The notes: generated from the letters alone by a model not told the origin. Positions 17,494 through 27,106 are shown, counted from the stretch's first letter. The stretch: 64,000 bases of DNA from Kordiimonas laminariae (GCF_023008165.1 NZ_JAKQZA010000005.1:186001-250000); one strand, 5' to 3'. Program-made: numbers and translations.

Positions 17494-18804
17494 TTAGTTA
17501 TTCATCTGCGAGAAGAAATCTTCGTTGTTCTTTGAGTCTTTCAACTTCCCAAGTAGGAATTCCATTGCATCCACGGTACCCATCGGAGTGAGAATACGGC
17601 GTAGTACCCACATTTTTGAAAGTGTTGCAGGATCAACAAGCAACTCTTCTTTCCGTGTACCGGATTTAAGAATATCAATCGCAGGGAACACGCGCTTATC
17701 AGCAACCTTACGATCAAGGATGATTTCAGAGTTACCTGTACCTTTGAATTCCTCAAAGATAACCTCATCCATGCGGCTACCAGTTTCAATAAGGGCTGTT
17801 GCGATAATGGAAAGAGAACCACCCTCTTCGATATTACGCGCCGCACCAAAGAAACGTTTTGGTCGTTGGAGCGCATTTGCATCCACACCACCTGTTAGTA
17901 CCTTACCAGAAGATGGTACCACTGTGTTGTAAGCACGGGCCAGACGGGTGATACTATCAAGCAAAATCACAACATCCTTGCCGTGTTCCACAAGACGTTT
18001 GGCTTTCTCAATCACCATTTCAGAAACCTGAACATGGCGAGAAGCAGGTTCATCAAATGTGGAAGATACCACTTCACCAGCCACCGAGCGCTGCATGTCT
18101 GTTACTTCCTCAGGACGTTCGTCAATAAGAAGTACAATCACATAACATTCAGGGTGGTTTGTTGTAATGCTCTTCGCAATATTTTGCAGAAGAACTGTTT
18201 TACCTGTGCGTGGTGGTGCCACAATAAGAGCACGCTGGCCTTTACCAATTGGAGCCACAAGATCAATCACACGCGGTGATTTATCTTTCACAGTTGGATC
18301 ATCCGGGTCCAGCTTCAATTTTTCATCTGGGTAAAGTGGTGTCAGGTTATCAAAGTGAACCTTGTGGCGTGTCTTCTCTGGCTCTTCAAAATTAATCTGT
18401 GAAACTTTAAGAAGTGCAAAGTAACGCTCACCATCTTTTGGTGCACGGATCTGGCCTTCAACGGTATCCCCTGTCCGGAGGCCAAACCGGCGAATCTGGC
18501 TTGGGCTGACATAAATATCATCCGGCCCTGGTAGATAATTAGCCTCAGGGCTTCTAAGGAAACCAAAACCGTCTGAGAGTGTCTCAATAACACCGCCACC
18601 CATGATTTCTACATCATCTTCTGCAAGCTGCTTTAGGATAGCAAACATCATATCCTGTTTGCGCATGCTGCTGGCATTTTCAATACCTACTTCTTCTGCA
18701 AGCGCTAGAAGATCGGCTGGGGTCTTATTCTTGAGATCCTGTAAGTGCATGGGATCGTCCATATTATTATTTCTATTGTCCGGATTATTATTGGCTTGCG
18801 CCAC
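17494..18804 (-). CDS. rho: Transcription termination factor Rho
   Basis: Hexameric RNA-dependent helicase that ends untranslated transcripts. The 436-residue protein has the N-terminal Rho helix bundle ([20 protein letters not shown]). The cold-shock-like RNA-binding domain contains [20 protein letters not shown]. The RecA-like motor has Walker [18 protein letters not shown], then [14 protein letters not shown] and [14 protein letters not shown] (Q/R-loop region). The hemE-hemJ-rho order next to the origin is an alphaproteobacterial arrangement. Confidence 0.98.
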   Translation of the reverse strand: MAQANNNPDNRNNNMDDPMHLQDLKNKTPADLLALAEEVGIENASSMRKQDMMFAILKQLAEDDVEIMGGGVIETLSDGFGFLRSPEANYLPGPDDIYVSPSQIRRFGLRTGDTVEGQIRAPKDGERYFALLKVSQINFEEPEKTRHKVHFDNLTPLYPDEKLKLDPDDPTVKDKSPRVIDLVAPIGKGQRALIVAPPRTGKTVLLQNIAKSITTNHPECYVIVLLIDERPEEVTDMQRSVAGEVVSSTFDEPASRHVQVSEMVIEKAKRLVEHGKDVVILLDSITRLARAYNTVVPSSGKVLTGGVDANALQRPKRFFGAARNIEEGGSLSIIATALIETGSRMDEVIFEEFKGTGNSEIILDRKVADKRVFPAIDILKSGTRKEELLVDPATLSKMWVLRRILTPMGTVDAMEFLLGKLKDSKNNEDFFSQMNN

Positions 18805-18861
18805 TTTAATTGGAAGCTAATGCCAACTTACTCAACACGGTTGTCGGCTTTGGTGGGATTC

Positions 18862-18894
18862 AAAAAACGCCTCCAGTAGATCACTGAAGGCGCA
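18862..18894 (-). terminator. Intrinsic terminator downstream of hemJ
   Basis: On the minus strand GCGCCTTCAGT pairs with ACTGGAGGCG with one internal mismatch, then a T-run (18867-18862). It lies about 45 bases past the hemJ stop and insulates hemJ from rho. Confidence 0.75.
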
Positions 18895-18936
18895 ATAAAA
18901 TTACCATGCACTCACTGAGTGTCAAGCTATTTAGAT

Positions 18937-19383
18937 TTAGAATGGTTTTGCCACAGCGAGGATAACAACCACAATAATGAAGATTGCAGGTACTTCATTT
19001 ATCTTGCGGTAGAAGCTTTCACTTTTATCTCGTTCGCCAGCTGCAATTTTCTTACGCCATTTGGAAAGAACACCATGAAAACCTGAAAGGATAAAGACAA
19101 GAAGCAGTTTTGCATGAAGCCAACCACCTGCATCAAAACCAATATTGAAGGCAAGTGTTAGTCCTAGAATCCAGGCAATGGTCATAGCAGGATTGATGAT
19201 AATCCGCATCAAACTTGCTTCACGCTCAATCCACTTACCATCTTCTTCGCTGCCAACTTCACACTGCATATGATAAGCAAAATACCGAGGCAGCATAAAC
19301 ATGCCCGCCATCCAGAAAATCACAAAAATGATATGGCCGGCTTTTACATAAAAATAAGCGTCACCTAGAAATCCCGGTTCCAT
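18937..19383 (-). CDS. hemJ: HemJ-type protoporphyrinogen IX oxidase
   Basis: Inner-membrane enzyme oxidising protoporphyrinogen IX in organisms without HemG or HemY. The 148-residue protein has four hydrophobic segments. The family pattern KAGHIIFVIFWMAGMFMLPR comes first, with the conserved His17, followed by REASLMRIIINPAMT and GGWLHAKLLLVFILSGFHG. The C-terminal INEVPAIFIIVVVILAVAKPF is typical. It follows hemE after 23 bases, so two haem-pathway steps are likely in one operon. HemW elsewhere in the window adds haem delivery. Confidence 0.93.
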   Translation of the reverse strand: MEPGFLGDAYFYVKAGHIIFVIFWMAGMFMLPRYFAYHMQCEVGSEEDGKWIEREASLMRIIINPAMTIAWILGLTLAFNIGFDAGGWLHAKLLLVFILSGFHGVLSKWRKKIAAGERDKSESFYRKINEVPAIFIIVVVILAVAKPF

Positions 19384-19406
19384 GGCTTTTCTCTCCCTCG
19401 GGTATT

Positions 19407-20438
19407 TTAGCGTCTGAAGTTCTTAATAGTTTCAGAAAGCAAGGCTACATTCTCTGGCGGTGTTTCAGGTACAAAACCATGACCAAGGTTAAAGATGTGC
19501 GCGCCGCCCTTCAGGCTTTCCATAATCCGGTTCGCTTCGCTCACCATCAAATCACCACCTGAAACCACTAGGTGCGGATCCATATTCCCTTGTACACAAA
19601 CCTTACTTTGAACCTCACTTGCAGCCCACTCAAGCGGTACACCTGTATCAAGGGATACAGCATCCACCCCTGTCTCCTCTACAAAACGTGCTAGAGCGGC
19701 GCCTGCAAGCCGTGGGAAGCCGATGATAGGTGTTTCGCTATGCTTCACCCTAACCTTCTCAACAATGGCTTTGGTGGGCTTTATAATCCATTCATCAAAC
19801 ATTGTTTCCGGGATCGCCGCTGCCCAGCTATCAAAAATTTGTACAGCATCAGCACCCGCTTCAATCTGACGGCACAGATATTCAGCTGTTGCATCCACCA
19901 GCATATCCAGGATGCGGCCAAATAGTTCAGGGTTACCGTATCCAAGCTGACGAGCAGCTGCATGGTCCTTACTACCTTGTCCCGCAATCATGTATGTTGC
20001 CACTGTCCAAGGTGCCCCGGCAAAACCAAGAAGCGTTACATTTTCAGGAAGCGCTGAAGAGAGATTTGAAACCGTCTTATAAACGTTCCCAACTTTATCG
20101 TGGAAGTTCGCCATCGATAGTTTTGAGAAAGCTTCTTCTGTTGCTACCGGATCAAGCTTTGGCCCAAACCCAGTCTCAAACCAAACCTGCTGACCTAATC
20201 CGTCTGGTACCACAAGTATATCTGCAAACAGAATTGCGCCGTCCATGCCGTAACGCCTGATAGGCTGCAAGGTTACTTCTGTCGCTTTATCGGGGCTATA
20301 GCAAAAATCCATGAAAGACGGACAGGTAGAACGTACCTCTCTGTATTCAGGCAAATATCTTCCTGCCTGACGCATGAACCAGAATGGAACTTTTTCACCG
20401 GGGTTACCCTTGAGAGTCTCTAGAAGAATTTTAGCCAT
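19407..20438 (-). CDS. hemE: Uroporphyrinogen decarboxylase
   Basis: Converts uroporphyrinogen III to coproporphyrinogen III. The 343-residue protein has KVPFWFMRQAGRYLPEYREV with the conserved Arg pair, DGAILFADILVVPDGLG with the catalytic Asp region, GFAGAPWTVATYMI and FNLGHGFVPETPPENV at the C-terminus. The gene points away from the predicted origin and marks its left border, exactly as hemE does in Caulobacter. Confidence 0.98.
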   Translation of the reverse strand: MAKILLETLKGNPGEKVPFWFMRQAGRYLPEYREVRSTCPSFMDFCYSPDKATEVTLQPIRRYGMDGAILFADILVVPDGLGQQVWFETGFGPKLDPVATEEAFSKLSMANFHDKVGNVYKTVSNLSSALPENVTLLGFAGAPWTVATYMIAGQGSKDHAAARQLGYGNPELFGRILDMLVDATAEYLCRQIEAGADAVQIFDSWAAAIPETMFDEWIIKPTKAIVEKVRVKHSETPIIGFPRLAGAALARFVEETGVDAVSLDTGVPLEWAASEVQSKVCVQGNMDPHLVVSGGDLMVSEANRIMESLKGGAHIFNLGHGFVPETPPENVALLSETIKNFRR

Positions 20439-20562
20439 AATGCTTTTACCTGACAGTTTTATACACGGGACGATCTATAGGGCGACCATACTAATACTTA
20501 AATATAAATATAATAGAATCTTGTAGTAGTAGTGAATCCCTGTGAATCATGGGGAAAACTAT

Positions 20563-20571
20563 TTATCCACA
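20563..20571 (+). promoter_or_regulatory. DnaA box (perfect)
   Basis: TTATCCACA, consensus 9-mer, left half of the predicted origin. The partly palindromic TTGTGCACAA (20575-20584) follows four bases later and may be a second, weaker DnaA site. Confidence 0.8.
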
Positions 20572-20831
20572 AGCTTGTGCACAAACAAGGGTTCTGCGGC
20601 ATTTTAACAGTGATTCTGTGAGTAAGACTCTGGACTGTGCAGAAAACCTCGCGATTCGAGACTTTGACTCTGTCTGTGGAAACTGGGGATAACCGAAAAA
20701 GACTCAGATTTGGCGACTCAGGTTATTAAACTTTGCACAGGCTTGGGATAAGATTCACTCCTGTGTGAACTCTCTCTATACAAATTGGGGGTAAGTGGCC
20801 TAATGTGCTTTTCAACATTTACACCAACAAG

Positions 20832-20840
20832 TTATCCACA
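20832..20840 (+). promoter_or_regulatory. DnaA box (perfect) next to ppsR start
   Basis: TTATCCACA two bases before a single-mismatch box TTATTCCCA at 20843-20851. The second box overlaps the first base of the ppsR ATG, so DnaA bound here would probably cover the ppsR ribosome-binding and promoter region. Confidence 0.8.
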
Positions 20841-20850
20841 GGTTATTCCC

Positions 20851-21750
20851 ATGAGTCCTCCACTGCCCGGTTTTCAGGAATCTGAGTCAAGCAATGAAGT
20901 TCAATTTCATCTGCATCTGGTCTCTGACTCTACAGGTGAAACTCTTGAGGCAATCGTATCAGCAGCTCTTGTTCAGTTCGAAGGAGTGAATGTTCACAAA
21001 CATTATTGGCCACTTGTGCGTTCGGCAATGCAAATGTCTCGTTTGATGGAAGATATATGTGAGCAGCCAGGCCTTGTTATGTATACGTTGGTAAATACAG
21101 AAATCAGACAAGTCCTTGAACAGTCTTGTATGGAAAAAAACATTCCAGTGCTTTCGATCCTTGATCCGGTGATTAATCTACTCGGTTCATATTTCGGGCA
21201 ACAAGCTTCTCATAAACCAGGGCGTCAACATACGATGGATGCTCACTATTTTCAGCGAATTGATGCCCTTCATTTTACTATGGCACATGATGATGGCCAA
21301 TTAGTAGAAGATGTAAATGAAGCAGATATTATATTGGTAGGTGTATCCCGTTCATCGAAAACACCAACCAGTATCTATCTGGCTAATAAGGGTTATAAAA
21401 CATTGAATGTTCCGTTTGTGCCCAATTGCCCGATGCCGATGGAACTCGATAACCTCAAAGATAAATTCGTGCTTGGATTAACGACAAGTCCAGAACGCCT
21501 TGTTCAAATCCGGACTAATCGTTTGCGCTCTATCAATGAAGATGAAGAAGCGGATTATACAGACCGGGATCAAATTCAGGATGAAATCAAAGAGTGTCGC
21601 CGTTACTGCACAAAACGTGGCTGGCAAACCATTGATGTAACCCGGCGGTCTATTGAAGAAACAGCAGCTGCAATCCTGAACCGTTATTATCAGTGGTTAG
21701 AGAAAAACGGAAAAACACACGCACATGAATTACCGTCTGATCTTAGGTAA
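20851..21750 (+). CDS. ppsR: Pyruvate, phosphate/water dikinase regulatory kinase-phosphatase (PpsR/DUF299, RP001-type)
   Basis: Bifunctional serine/threonine kinase and phosphorylase that uses ADP to inactivate, and phosphate to reactivate, PEP synthase or PPDK. The domain begins FHLHLVSDSTGETLEAIVSA. The P-loop is GVSRSSKTPTSIYLA near residue 175, followed by NVPFVPNCPMP. I set the start at ATG 20851 (299 residues); an in-frame TTG at 20785 would put 22 unrelated residues and a DnaA box into the gene. It marks the right border of oriC and heads the ppsR-maf-aroE-coaE-dnaQ run. Confidence 0.93.
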   Translation: MSPPLPGFQESESSNEVQFHLHLVSDSTGETLEAIVSAALVQFEGVNVHKHYWPLVRSAMQMSRLMEDICEQPGLVMYTLVNTEIRQVLEQSCMEKNIPVLSILDPVINLLGSYFGQQASHKPGRQHTMDAHYFQRIDALHFTMAHDDGQLVEDVNEADIILVGVSRSSKTPTSIYLANKGYKTLNVPFVPNCPMPMELDNLKDKFVLGLTTSPERLVQIRTNRLRSINEDEEADYTDRDQIQDEIKECRRYCTKRGWQTIDVTRRSIEETAAAILNRYYQWLEKNGKTHAHELPSDLR

Positions 21751-21752
21751 GT

Positions 21753-22352
21753 ATGATGACTGAATTTATTTTAGCTTCAGGCAGTAAAACGCGGGCGAAA
21801 ATGCTGAAAGATGCTGGCGTGAATTATACCGTTCAAACGGCATCTGTTGATGAAGATACTCTCAAAGAAGCGCTGGTTGCTGATGGTGCAGCCCCTCGCC
21901 ATATCGCTGATGCTCTAGCAGAAATGAAAGCACGGGCAGTTTCTTTCATGCATCCACAAGCGCTGGTTTTAGGGGCTGATCAGATTTTGGTCAAAGACGA
22001 TAAAATATTCTCGAAAGCTTCAAACCAGCAAGAAGCAGAAGCCACATTAAAAGAACTATCAGGCGGTGAACACAGGCTTATCTCAGCAGCGGTTATTTGC
22101 CAGAATGGGCAAGCGATTTGGCGCTCAGTTGATCAGGTGAAAATGGATGTAAGGCCATTATCTGATACCTTCATTAAACAATATTTAGATACACTGGGTG
22201 ATGATGCTTATTGGTCTGTCGGTTGTTATCAGCTCGAAGGTATAGGCGCACAGCTCTTTAACCGGGTGGATGGTGATTATTTCACCGTGCTTGGTATGCC
22301 TCTCCTACCTGTTCTTGATTTTCTGCGCCGCTATAATTTGTTGCCGCTCTAA
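21753..22352 (+). CDS. maf: Maf-family nucleotide pyrophosphatase
   Basis: Hydrolyses non-canonical or modified nucleoside triphosphates (dTTP/UTP-type or m7GTP-type in the family). The N-terminus EFILASGSKTRAKMLKDAGV is a version of the usual LASxSPRR motif, with SKTR in place of SPRR. VLGADQILVKDDKIFSK holds the catalytic acidic residue, and ISAAVICQNG follows. The C-terminal YQLEGIGAQLFNRVDGDYFTV is typical. It begins two bases after ppsR. The 199-residue length is normal. Which nucleotide it prefers cannot be decided by eye. Confidence 0.92.
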   Translation: MMTEFILASGSKTRAKMLKDAGVNYTVQTASVDEDTLKEALVADGAAPRHIADALAEMKARAVSFMHPQALVLGADQILVKDDKIFSKASNQQEAEATLKELSGGEHRLISAAVICQNGQAIWRSVDQVKMDVRPLSDTFIKQYLDTLGDDAYWSVGCYQLEGIGAQLFNRVDGDYFTVLGMPLLPVLDFLRRYNLLPL

Positions 22353-22364
22353 AGAGTATTTCCC

Positions 22365-23192
22365 ATGAAAAAAGCCGCTGTTATCGGATATCCAATTGCT
22401 CAGTCTCTTTCGCCCGTTATTCATAACCACTGGTTTGAACAAAACGGAATTGAAGGTAATTATGAAGCGATTGAAGTGGTTCCTGAAGAATTGGGTATGG
22501 CTGTAGAACGCCTTAAAACAGAAGGATATTCGGGTTTTAATGTAACGGTGCCCCATAAAACAGATATCATCAAATATCTGGATAAAGTAGCTCCACTTGC
22601 CCGTCAGATGGGTGCTGTGAATACGGTGAAAATAGCGGAAGATGGTACATTAAGCGGGTTTAATACGGACGGTATTGGTCTTGTAAAACATTTGAAAGAT
22701 ATTGTGCCTGAATATCCAAAAGACAAACCTGCTCTGATTATTGGTGCTGGTGGTGCAGCTCGCGCAGCGGCACTTGGGCTCGTGAATGAAAACCTGCCTA
22801 TGGTGATGATCACTAACCGGACACGAGGAAAAGCCGAAGCAATCGCGGGTGATGTTGGTCGTGGCCGTATGACGGTGGTGGACTGGAAAACCCGCGCACA
22901 AGCGGTGGCCGCAGCGGGTCTTATTGTGAATACCACGGTGCTCGGGATGGCAGGTCAGCCTGCTCTTGAGTTAAGCCTTGATCATGCAGCCAGTGATACC
23001 GTGGTGTATGATATTGTTTATAAGCCGCTTGAAACTGAATTACTGAAAGATGCAGGGGAACGTGGCTTGAAAACTGTTGATGGGCTAGGAATGCTTGTGC
23101 ACCAAGGAGCAGCAGCCTTTAAAATCTGGTTCGGCGTAGAGGTAGGATTTGATGCTGACCTCCGCAAAACTTTGGAGGCAAAAATCACATGA
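22365..23192 (+). CDS. aroE: Shikimate dehydrogenase (NADP+)
   Basis: Fourth step of the shikimate pathway. The 275-residue protein has the substrate site [17 protein letters not shown] and [17 protein letters not shown] with the catalytic Lys. The NADP-binding [13 protein letters not shown] is followed by [11 protein letters not shown] and the C-terminal [18 protein letters not shown]. Stop and coaE start overlap as ATGA (23189-23192). An exported chorismate mutase, acting later in the aromatic pathway, is also encoded in this window but in another cell compartment. Confidence 0.97.
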   Translation: MKKAAVIGYPIAQSLSPVIHNHWFEQNGIEGNYEAIEVVPEELGMAVERLKTEGYSGFNVTVPHKTDIIKYLDKVAPLARQMGAVNTVKIAEDGTLSGFNTDGIGLVKHLKDIVPEYPKDKPALIIGAGGAARAAALGLVNENLPMVMITNRTRGKAEAIAGDVGRGRMTVVDWKTRAQAVAAAGLIVNTTVLGMAGQPALELSLDHAASDTVVYDIVYKPLETELLKDAGERGLKTVDGLGMLVHQGAAAFKIWFGVEVGFDADLRKTLEAKIT

Positions 23193-23779
23193 TTATTGTG
23201 GGTTTAACCGGCTCCATCGGTATGGGAAAATCAGAAACTGCCAAAATGTTTGTAGCTGAAGGGGTGCCCGTATTTGATGCTGATGCGGCAGTTCATAGGC
23301 TTCAGAAGAAAGGCGGTAAGGCTTTACCCTTAATCGAAAAAGCTTTCCCTGGTTCTGTTGCGGGTGGTGAGCTTGACCGTGCCAGCCTTGGAGCGCAGGT
23401 GTTTGCTGATCCGGCGAAGAAAAAAGTCCTTGAGAATATCATGCACCCTATGGTGGGCGATGAACGCATTGCTTTTTTTGAAGCGGCAGAAAAAGCAAAC
23501 GCTGATATTGTGGTTCTTGATGTACCCCTTCTTTTTGAAACGGGTGGTGACAAAGGTTGTCACTATAGTGTGGTAGTGTCTGCTCCTGCTGAAGTTCAGC
23601 GTGAACGGGTACTTGCGCGTTCCGGTATGACTGCAGAAAAATTTGAAGATATTCTTAAACGCCAGATGCCAGATGCTGACAAACGCGCGAAGGCAGACTA
23701 TATCGTTGATACAGATAAAGGGCTTGAGCATGCAAAAGCCCGTGTGAGAGAAATACTCACTACTATAAGGAACAGATAA
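23189..23779 (+). CDS. coaE: Dephospho-CoA kinase
   Basis: Last step of coenzyme A synthesis. P-loop [18 protein letters not shown] is at the N-terminus. [28 protein letters not shown] and [12 protein letters not shown] are the CoA-binding and lid motifs. The C-terminal [20 protein letters not shown] is standard. At 196 residues it is full length. Translationally coupled to aroE by a 4-base overlap, with dnaQ four bases beyond. Confidence 0.97.
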   Translation: MIIVGLTGSIGMGKSETAKMFVAEGVPVFDADAAVHRLQKKGGKALPLIEKAFPGSVAGGELDRASLGAQVFADPAKKKVLENIMHPMVGDERIAFFEAAEKANADIVVLDVPLLFETGGDKGCHYSVVVSAPAEVQRERVLARSGMTAEKFEDILKRQMPDADKRAKADYIVDTDKGLEHAKARVREILTTIRNR

Positions 23780-23783
23780 AACT

Positions 23784-24449
23784 ATGCGTGAGCTTATTTT
23801 CGATACAGAGACCACAGGCTTTGATCCACTTTCAGGTGACAGGCTTATTGAGATTGGTCTTGTTGAGATGGTTGATAAAAAGCTCACCGGTAATAATCTG
23901 CACCAATATGTAAATCCTGAACGCGAAGTGCCAGAAAGTGCCGTGAAAATTCACGGTCTGACAACTGAGTTTCTCAGTGATAAACCCGTATTCACTGAAG
24001 TGATGGATGAATTTCTTGAGTATGTCGGTGATGATAGTGTGCTCGTGGCGCACAATGCCGAGTTTGATATGAAATTTATCAACTGGGAACTTGAGAACGC
24101 TAGCCGCCCTATCATTCACAAAAAGCGTTTCATTGATACACTAGCCATTGCCCGGACCAAATTTCCGGGTTCACCAAACAGCCTTGATGCGCTTTGTAAG
24201 CGTTTTGCCATCAACAATACCCACCGTACCCTTCACGGTGCGCTTCTTGATGCTGAAATTCTGGCAGAAGTTTATATTGAGCTGGAAGGTGGCCGCCAAA
24301 GCGGGATGGACTTATCTGTTGCTAAATCATCCCGCGCTGTAATCCAGAAAAAAAAGCGTGAAAAGCGTACTTTCCCTGTGAGCGAAGAGGATTTGACAGC
24401 GCATGCTGAGTTTATTAAATCTTTAAAAGATCCAATCTGGAATAGTTAG
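23784..24449 (+). CDS. dnaQ: DNA polymerase III epsilon subunit (3'-5' proofreading exonuclease)
   Basis: DEDDh exonuclease of the replicative polymerase. ExoI motif is REIILFDTETTGFD-like (ELIFDTETTGFDPLSGDRLI). ExoII is LVAHNAEFDMKFIN, and ExoIII HRTLHGALLDAEILAEVYIEL carries the catalytic His and Asp. The 221-residue C-terminus is short and probably includes the clamp/alpha-binding tail. HolA, the delta subunit, is also encoded in the window. Confidence 0.96.
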   Translation: MRELIFDTETTGFDPLSGDRLIEIGLVEMVDKKLTGNNLHQYVNPEREVPESAVKIHGLTTEFLSDKPVFTEVMDEFLEYVGDDSVLVAHNAEFDMKFINWELENASRPIIHKKRFIDTLAIARTKFPGSPNSLDALCKRFAINNTHRTLHGALLDAEILAEVYIELEGGRQSGMDLSVAKSSRAVIQKKKREKRTFPVSEEDLTAHAEFIKSLKDPIWNS

Positions 24450-24555
24450 AAACGCAGCAGGTATCTCCCCCTTTTCCTTGCTGTCTATAATCACTGCAGT
24501 TCATGTGGTGGGGAATTTTGGCGTTCTTAATGGCGTCAGTAATGGGGAGAAAATC

Positions 24556-26100
24556 ATGATTAAGCATGATGTAATAGCGCAGGATTATATCGCCTATCAC
24601 GCTGATACCAAACCAAACAAATTGGCAACCATGGATATGGCGAGCGGCCGCCAGTTCACCTATTCTGAAATGAATGTCAGGGTTGGTCAGCTCGCGACCT
24701 ATCTGAAATCCAGAGGGATTTCCAAAGGTGACCGTGTTGCTTTTTTGGCCCTGAATTCTACCGATATTCTAGATATCCTATTTGCCGCTTGGCGTATTGG
24801 TGCCAGCGCCTTGGCCCTGAATTTCCGGCTTACAGCCAGTGAGCTTGAATATATCGTGAATGATGCGGGGCCTGATCTACTTTTCTACGATCATATGTTT
24901 GCTGATGTGGTGGAAGAACTGAAGCCGCTTGTGAATATTAACCACTATGTGGGGATGGACGGCCTTGGTGGTGTTGAGACTGATTTAGAAAAAGCGATTG
25001 CATCTTCTGAACCTCTCCTTACTCGAGAATATCAAACTCTCGATGAAGAATGCATGCTTATGTATTCTTCCGGCACTACCGGGAAACCCAAAGGGGTGAT
25101 TATCACCCACGGTATGATCTTCTATTCTGCTATTAACCTGCTGCAGCGGGCACAGAATACGGCGGAATCTGTCTGGCTTACTGTTATGCCGCTCTTCCAT
25201 ATTGGAGGGTTGAATATTTCCTCGCTCCCTGCCCTTTGGATTGGTGGAACAACATTGGTAATGCGGATGTTTACATCTGATGCTGTGCTTGATGCCATTG
25301 ATAGTTCGGACCTTGGTATAACCCACACTATTCTCGTGCCTGCCATGCTTAATGACATGCGGTTTAACTCAAAGGCAGAAACCACTGATTTCTCTCGCAT
25401 GGTAGTATCAATCGCAGGCGGTGCCAGTGTGCCGGGGGAGCTTGTAAAATGGTGGTACAGTAAGGGCTTTGTTATCTGTGATGGTTACGGCATGACAGAA
25501 TCTGCAGCTTCAAACTGTGTTGCTGAGCCATCAGATGTCCCTGAATTTATTGGTACGTCTGGCAAGGGATTATTTCTTACAGAAATGTGCCTGAAGGACC
25601 CGGATGGTAACGATGTGAAGCAAGGTGAAGTGGGCGAAATCTGGATGCGTGGCCCTACCATCACTCCTGGCTACTGGAACAATGAAGAAGCCAATAAAAA
25701 CTCCTTTGTGGATGGTTGGTTCAAATCAGGTGATATTGCATGCCAAGATGAAGGTGGACGGTATATCATCGAAGATCGCTCTAAAGATATGTATATCTCT
25801 GGCGGGGAAAATGTATATCCAGCAGAGGTGGAAAGTGTGCTTTTCGGCCTCGAGGCTATTGCAGATGTAGCGGTTATTGGTGTGCAGTCAGACCGCTGGG
25901 GCGAAACTGGTTGTGCGGTTGTTGTGCTCAAAGACGGCATGAGCTTAGATATTGATGAAGTTCATGCTTACTGTGAAGGTAAGTTGGGTAAATTTAAGTT
26001 CCCCAATCACCTTACTTTTATGGAAGAGCTACCTCGTACCACAACGGGTAAAGTGAAAAAGTTTGAGCTTAGGGAAACGATACCTACTCTAATTCCATAA
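24556..26100 (+). CDS. Acyl-CoA synthetase / AMP-dependent ligase
   Basis: ANL-superfamily adenylating enzyme of 514 residues. The ATG at 24556 follows GGGGAGA; an upstream in-frame extension to 24478 lacks family content. The P-loop motif is MYSSGTTGKPKGVIITHG. GYGMTESAASN (A5) and the FKSGDIACQDEGGRYIIEDR hinge region with SGGENVYPAEVE follow. The C-terminal lysine is in RTTTGKVKKFELRE. These fit long- or medium-chain fatty-acyl-CoA ligases, but benzoate or feruloyl types are not excluded. It stands alone between dnaQ and the lepB pair. Confidence 0.85.
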   Translation: MIKHDVIAQDYIAYHADTKPNKLATMDMASGRQFTYSEMNVRVGQLATYLKSRGISKGDRVAFLALNSTDILDILFAAWRIGASALALNFRLTASELEYIVNDAGPDLLFYDHMFADVVEELKPLVNINHYVGMDGLGGVETDLEKAIASSEPLLTREYQTLDEECMLMYSSGTTGKPKGVIITHGMIFYSAINLLQRAQNTAESVWLTVMPLFHIGGLNISSLPALWIGGTTLVMRMFTSDAVLDAIDSSDLGITHTILVPAMLNDMRFNSKAETTDFSRMVVSIAGGASVPGELVKWWYSKGFVICDGYGMTESAASNCVAEPSDVPEFIGTSGKGLFLTEMCLKDPDGNDVKQGEVGEIWMRGPTITPGYWNNEEANKNSFVDGWFKSGDIACQDEGGRYIIEDRSKDMYISGGENVYPAEVESVLFGLEAIADVAVIGVQSDRWGETGCAVVVLKDGMSLDIDEVHAYCEGKLGKFKFPNHLTFMEELPRTTTGKVKKFELRETIPTLIP

Positions 26101-26154
26101 AAAGTAGGTGATTTTTATGGATAGGTAGCGGTTTATCACCGCTACCAAAGATAT

Positions 26155-26940
26155 CTAATGGATAATATTGAAGAAGCGACCGTATGGGATGAAACCTAGG
26201 CAACCCACATCTTTACCCTGATCACAGTCATAAAGGCTGAAAGTGGTTATATCAGCTTCGCCAACAATGAATTTCTGGTGGATTGGCCCCATATTTGAAA
26301 TGTTGCGGCTGTCCGAGCTGCCATCCCGGTTATCACCCATCATGAAATAATGGTCTTGAGGCACAACAAAAACTGGGGTGTTATCATAAGGACCCCTGTC
26401 AGTTGCTTCATAAATACGGTGCTTTACGCCGTCAGGCAGAATTTCTTCATACTCTTTTACCCTTTTGTCGCTACCCTGATAGTTGGTATAGTTCACGTCA
26501 CGGATAAAGGTACGTTGTACCATCTTTCCATTAATATAGAGACGGCCTTCCCGCATTTGGATACGATCACCTGGCAGGCCAATGACACGTTTGATGAAAT
26601 CATCCCCACCACGGTGAGGAAGTGTGAAAACAACAACATCACCACGTTCTGGATTTCCTGAAAACACCTTATCTTCTGAGATAAAATCAGGGTCAAAATA
26701 ATAGCTGTAGCGGTTATAACCGTAAGTAAATTTTGAGACGAAAATCCGGTCACCTACCTCAAGAGTTGGTTCCATACTACCGGACGGGATATGGAAAGCA
26801 CCCCATGCGAAGGTGGTGAAAATAAGGTAAAAAGCAACGATTGAAACAATATCTTTAAGAAGAGCTACTAGCTCATTCTTTTTGGGTTTATCTTCTACTG
26901 CTTCTTTTTCTTCTTTTATTTCAACCGGTTTATCGGTCAT
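26155..26940 (-). CDS. lepB: Signal peptidase I (copy 1)
   Basis: Inner-membrane serine protease removing signal peptides. From the ATG at 26938-26940 (upstream GAGGACGG) it has 261 residues. A cytoplasmic Lys/Glu-rich tail precedes one transmembrane helix (about 28-48). The catalytic serine is in IPSGSMEPTLEVGDRIFVSK (Ser55), and the catalytic lysine in DDFIKRVIGLPGDRI (Lys117). The GDNRDGSSDSR box E is present. It lies just downstream of a second, very similar lepB, separated by about 166 bases. Confidence 0.95.
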   Translation of the reverse strand: MTDKPVEIKEEKEAVEDKPKKNELVALLKDIVSIVAFYLIFTTFAWGAFHIPSGSMEPTLEVGDRIFVSKFTYGYNRYSYYFDPDFISEDKVFSGNPERGDVVVFTLPHRGGDDFIKRVIGLPGDRIQMREGRLYINGKMVQRTFIRDVNYTNYQGSDKRVKEYEEILPDGVKHRIYEATDRGPYDNTPVFVVPQDHYFMMGDNRDGSSDSRNISNMGPIHQKFIVGEADITTFSLYDCDQGKDVGCLGFIPYGRFFNIIH

Positions 26941-27106
26941 CTGCCGTCCTCTATTTTCATTCCGCACTTTATTATTCAGTGCATCTTTGTTGGCGAGTGT
27001 ACTGTGGGCGGCAGTATTTGCAATCGCGCATTCATTAAAAACAGAAAACTCCCTGTGAGTGTACTGCAGCTAATGATGATGAACTGTAAGAGTTGGGCTC
27101 AGACTA

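Larger units (their letters stand above)
20439..20860. other. Predicted chromosomal replication origin (oriC)
   Basis: This 412-base spacer between hemE and ppsR, the largest gene-free stretch in the window, is where oriC lies in Caulobacter and relatives. Perfect DnaA boxes TTATCCACA occur at 20563-20571 and 20832-20840. Near-boxes are at 20541-20549 (minus), 20575-20583, 20684-20692 (minus, TTATCCCCA), 20744-20752 (minus) and 20843-20851. An AT-rich tract at about 20490-20520 could be the unwinding element. GANTC occurs 11 times in the spacer, and twice more just inside ppsR. I saw no TTAA-N7-TTAA CtrA site. No open reading frame or RNA gene is evident here. Confidence 0.85.

Noticed and set aside
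20785-20850. TTG start extending ppsR into oriC
   Set aside because: The added residues have no family similarity and would run through a perfect DnaA box; the ATG at 20851 fits better.
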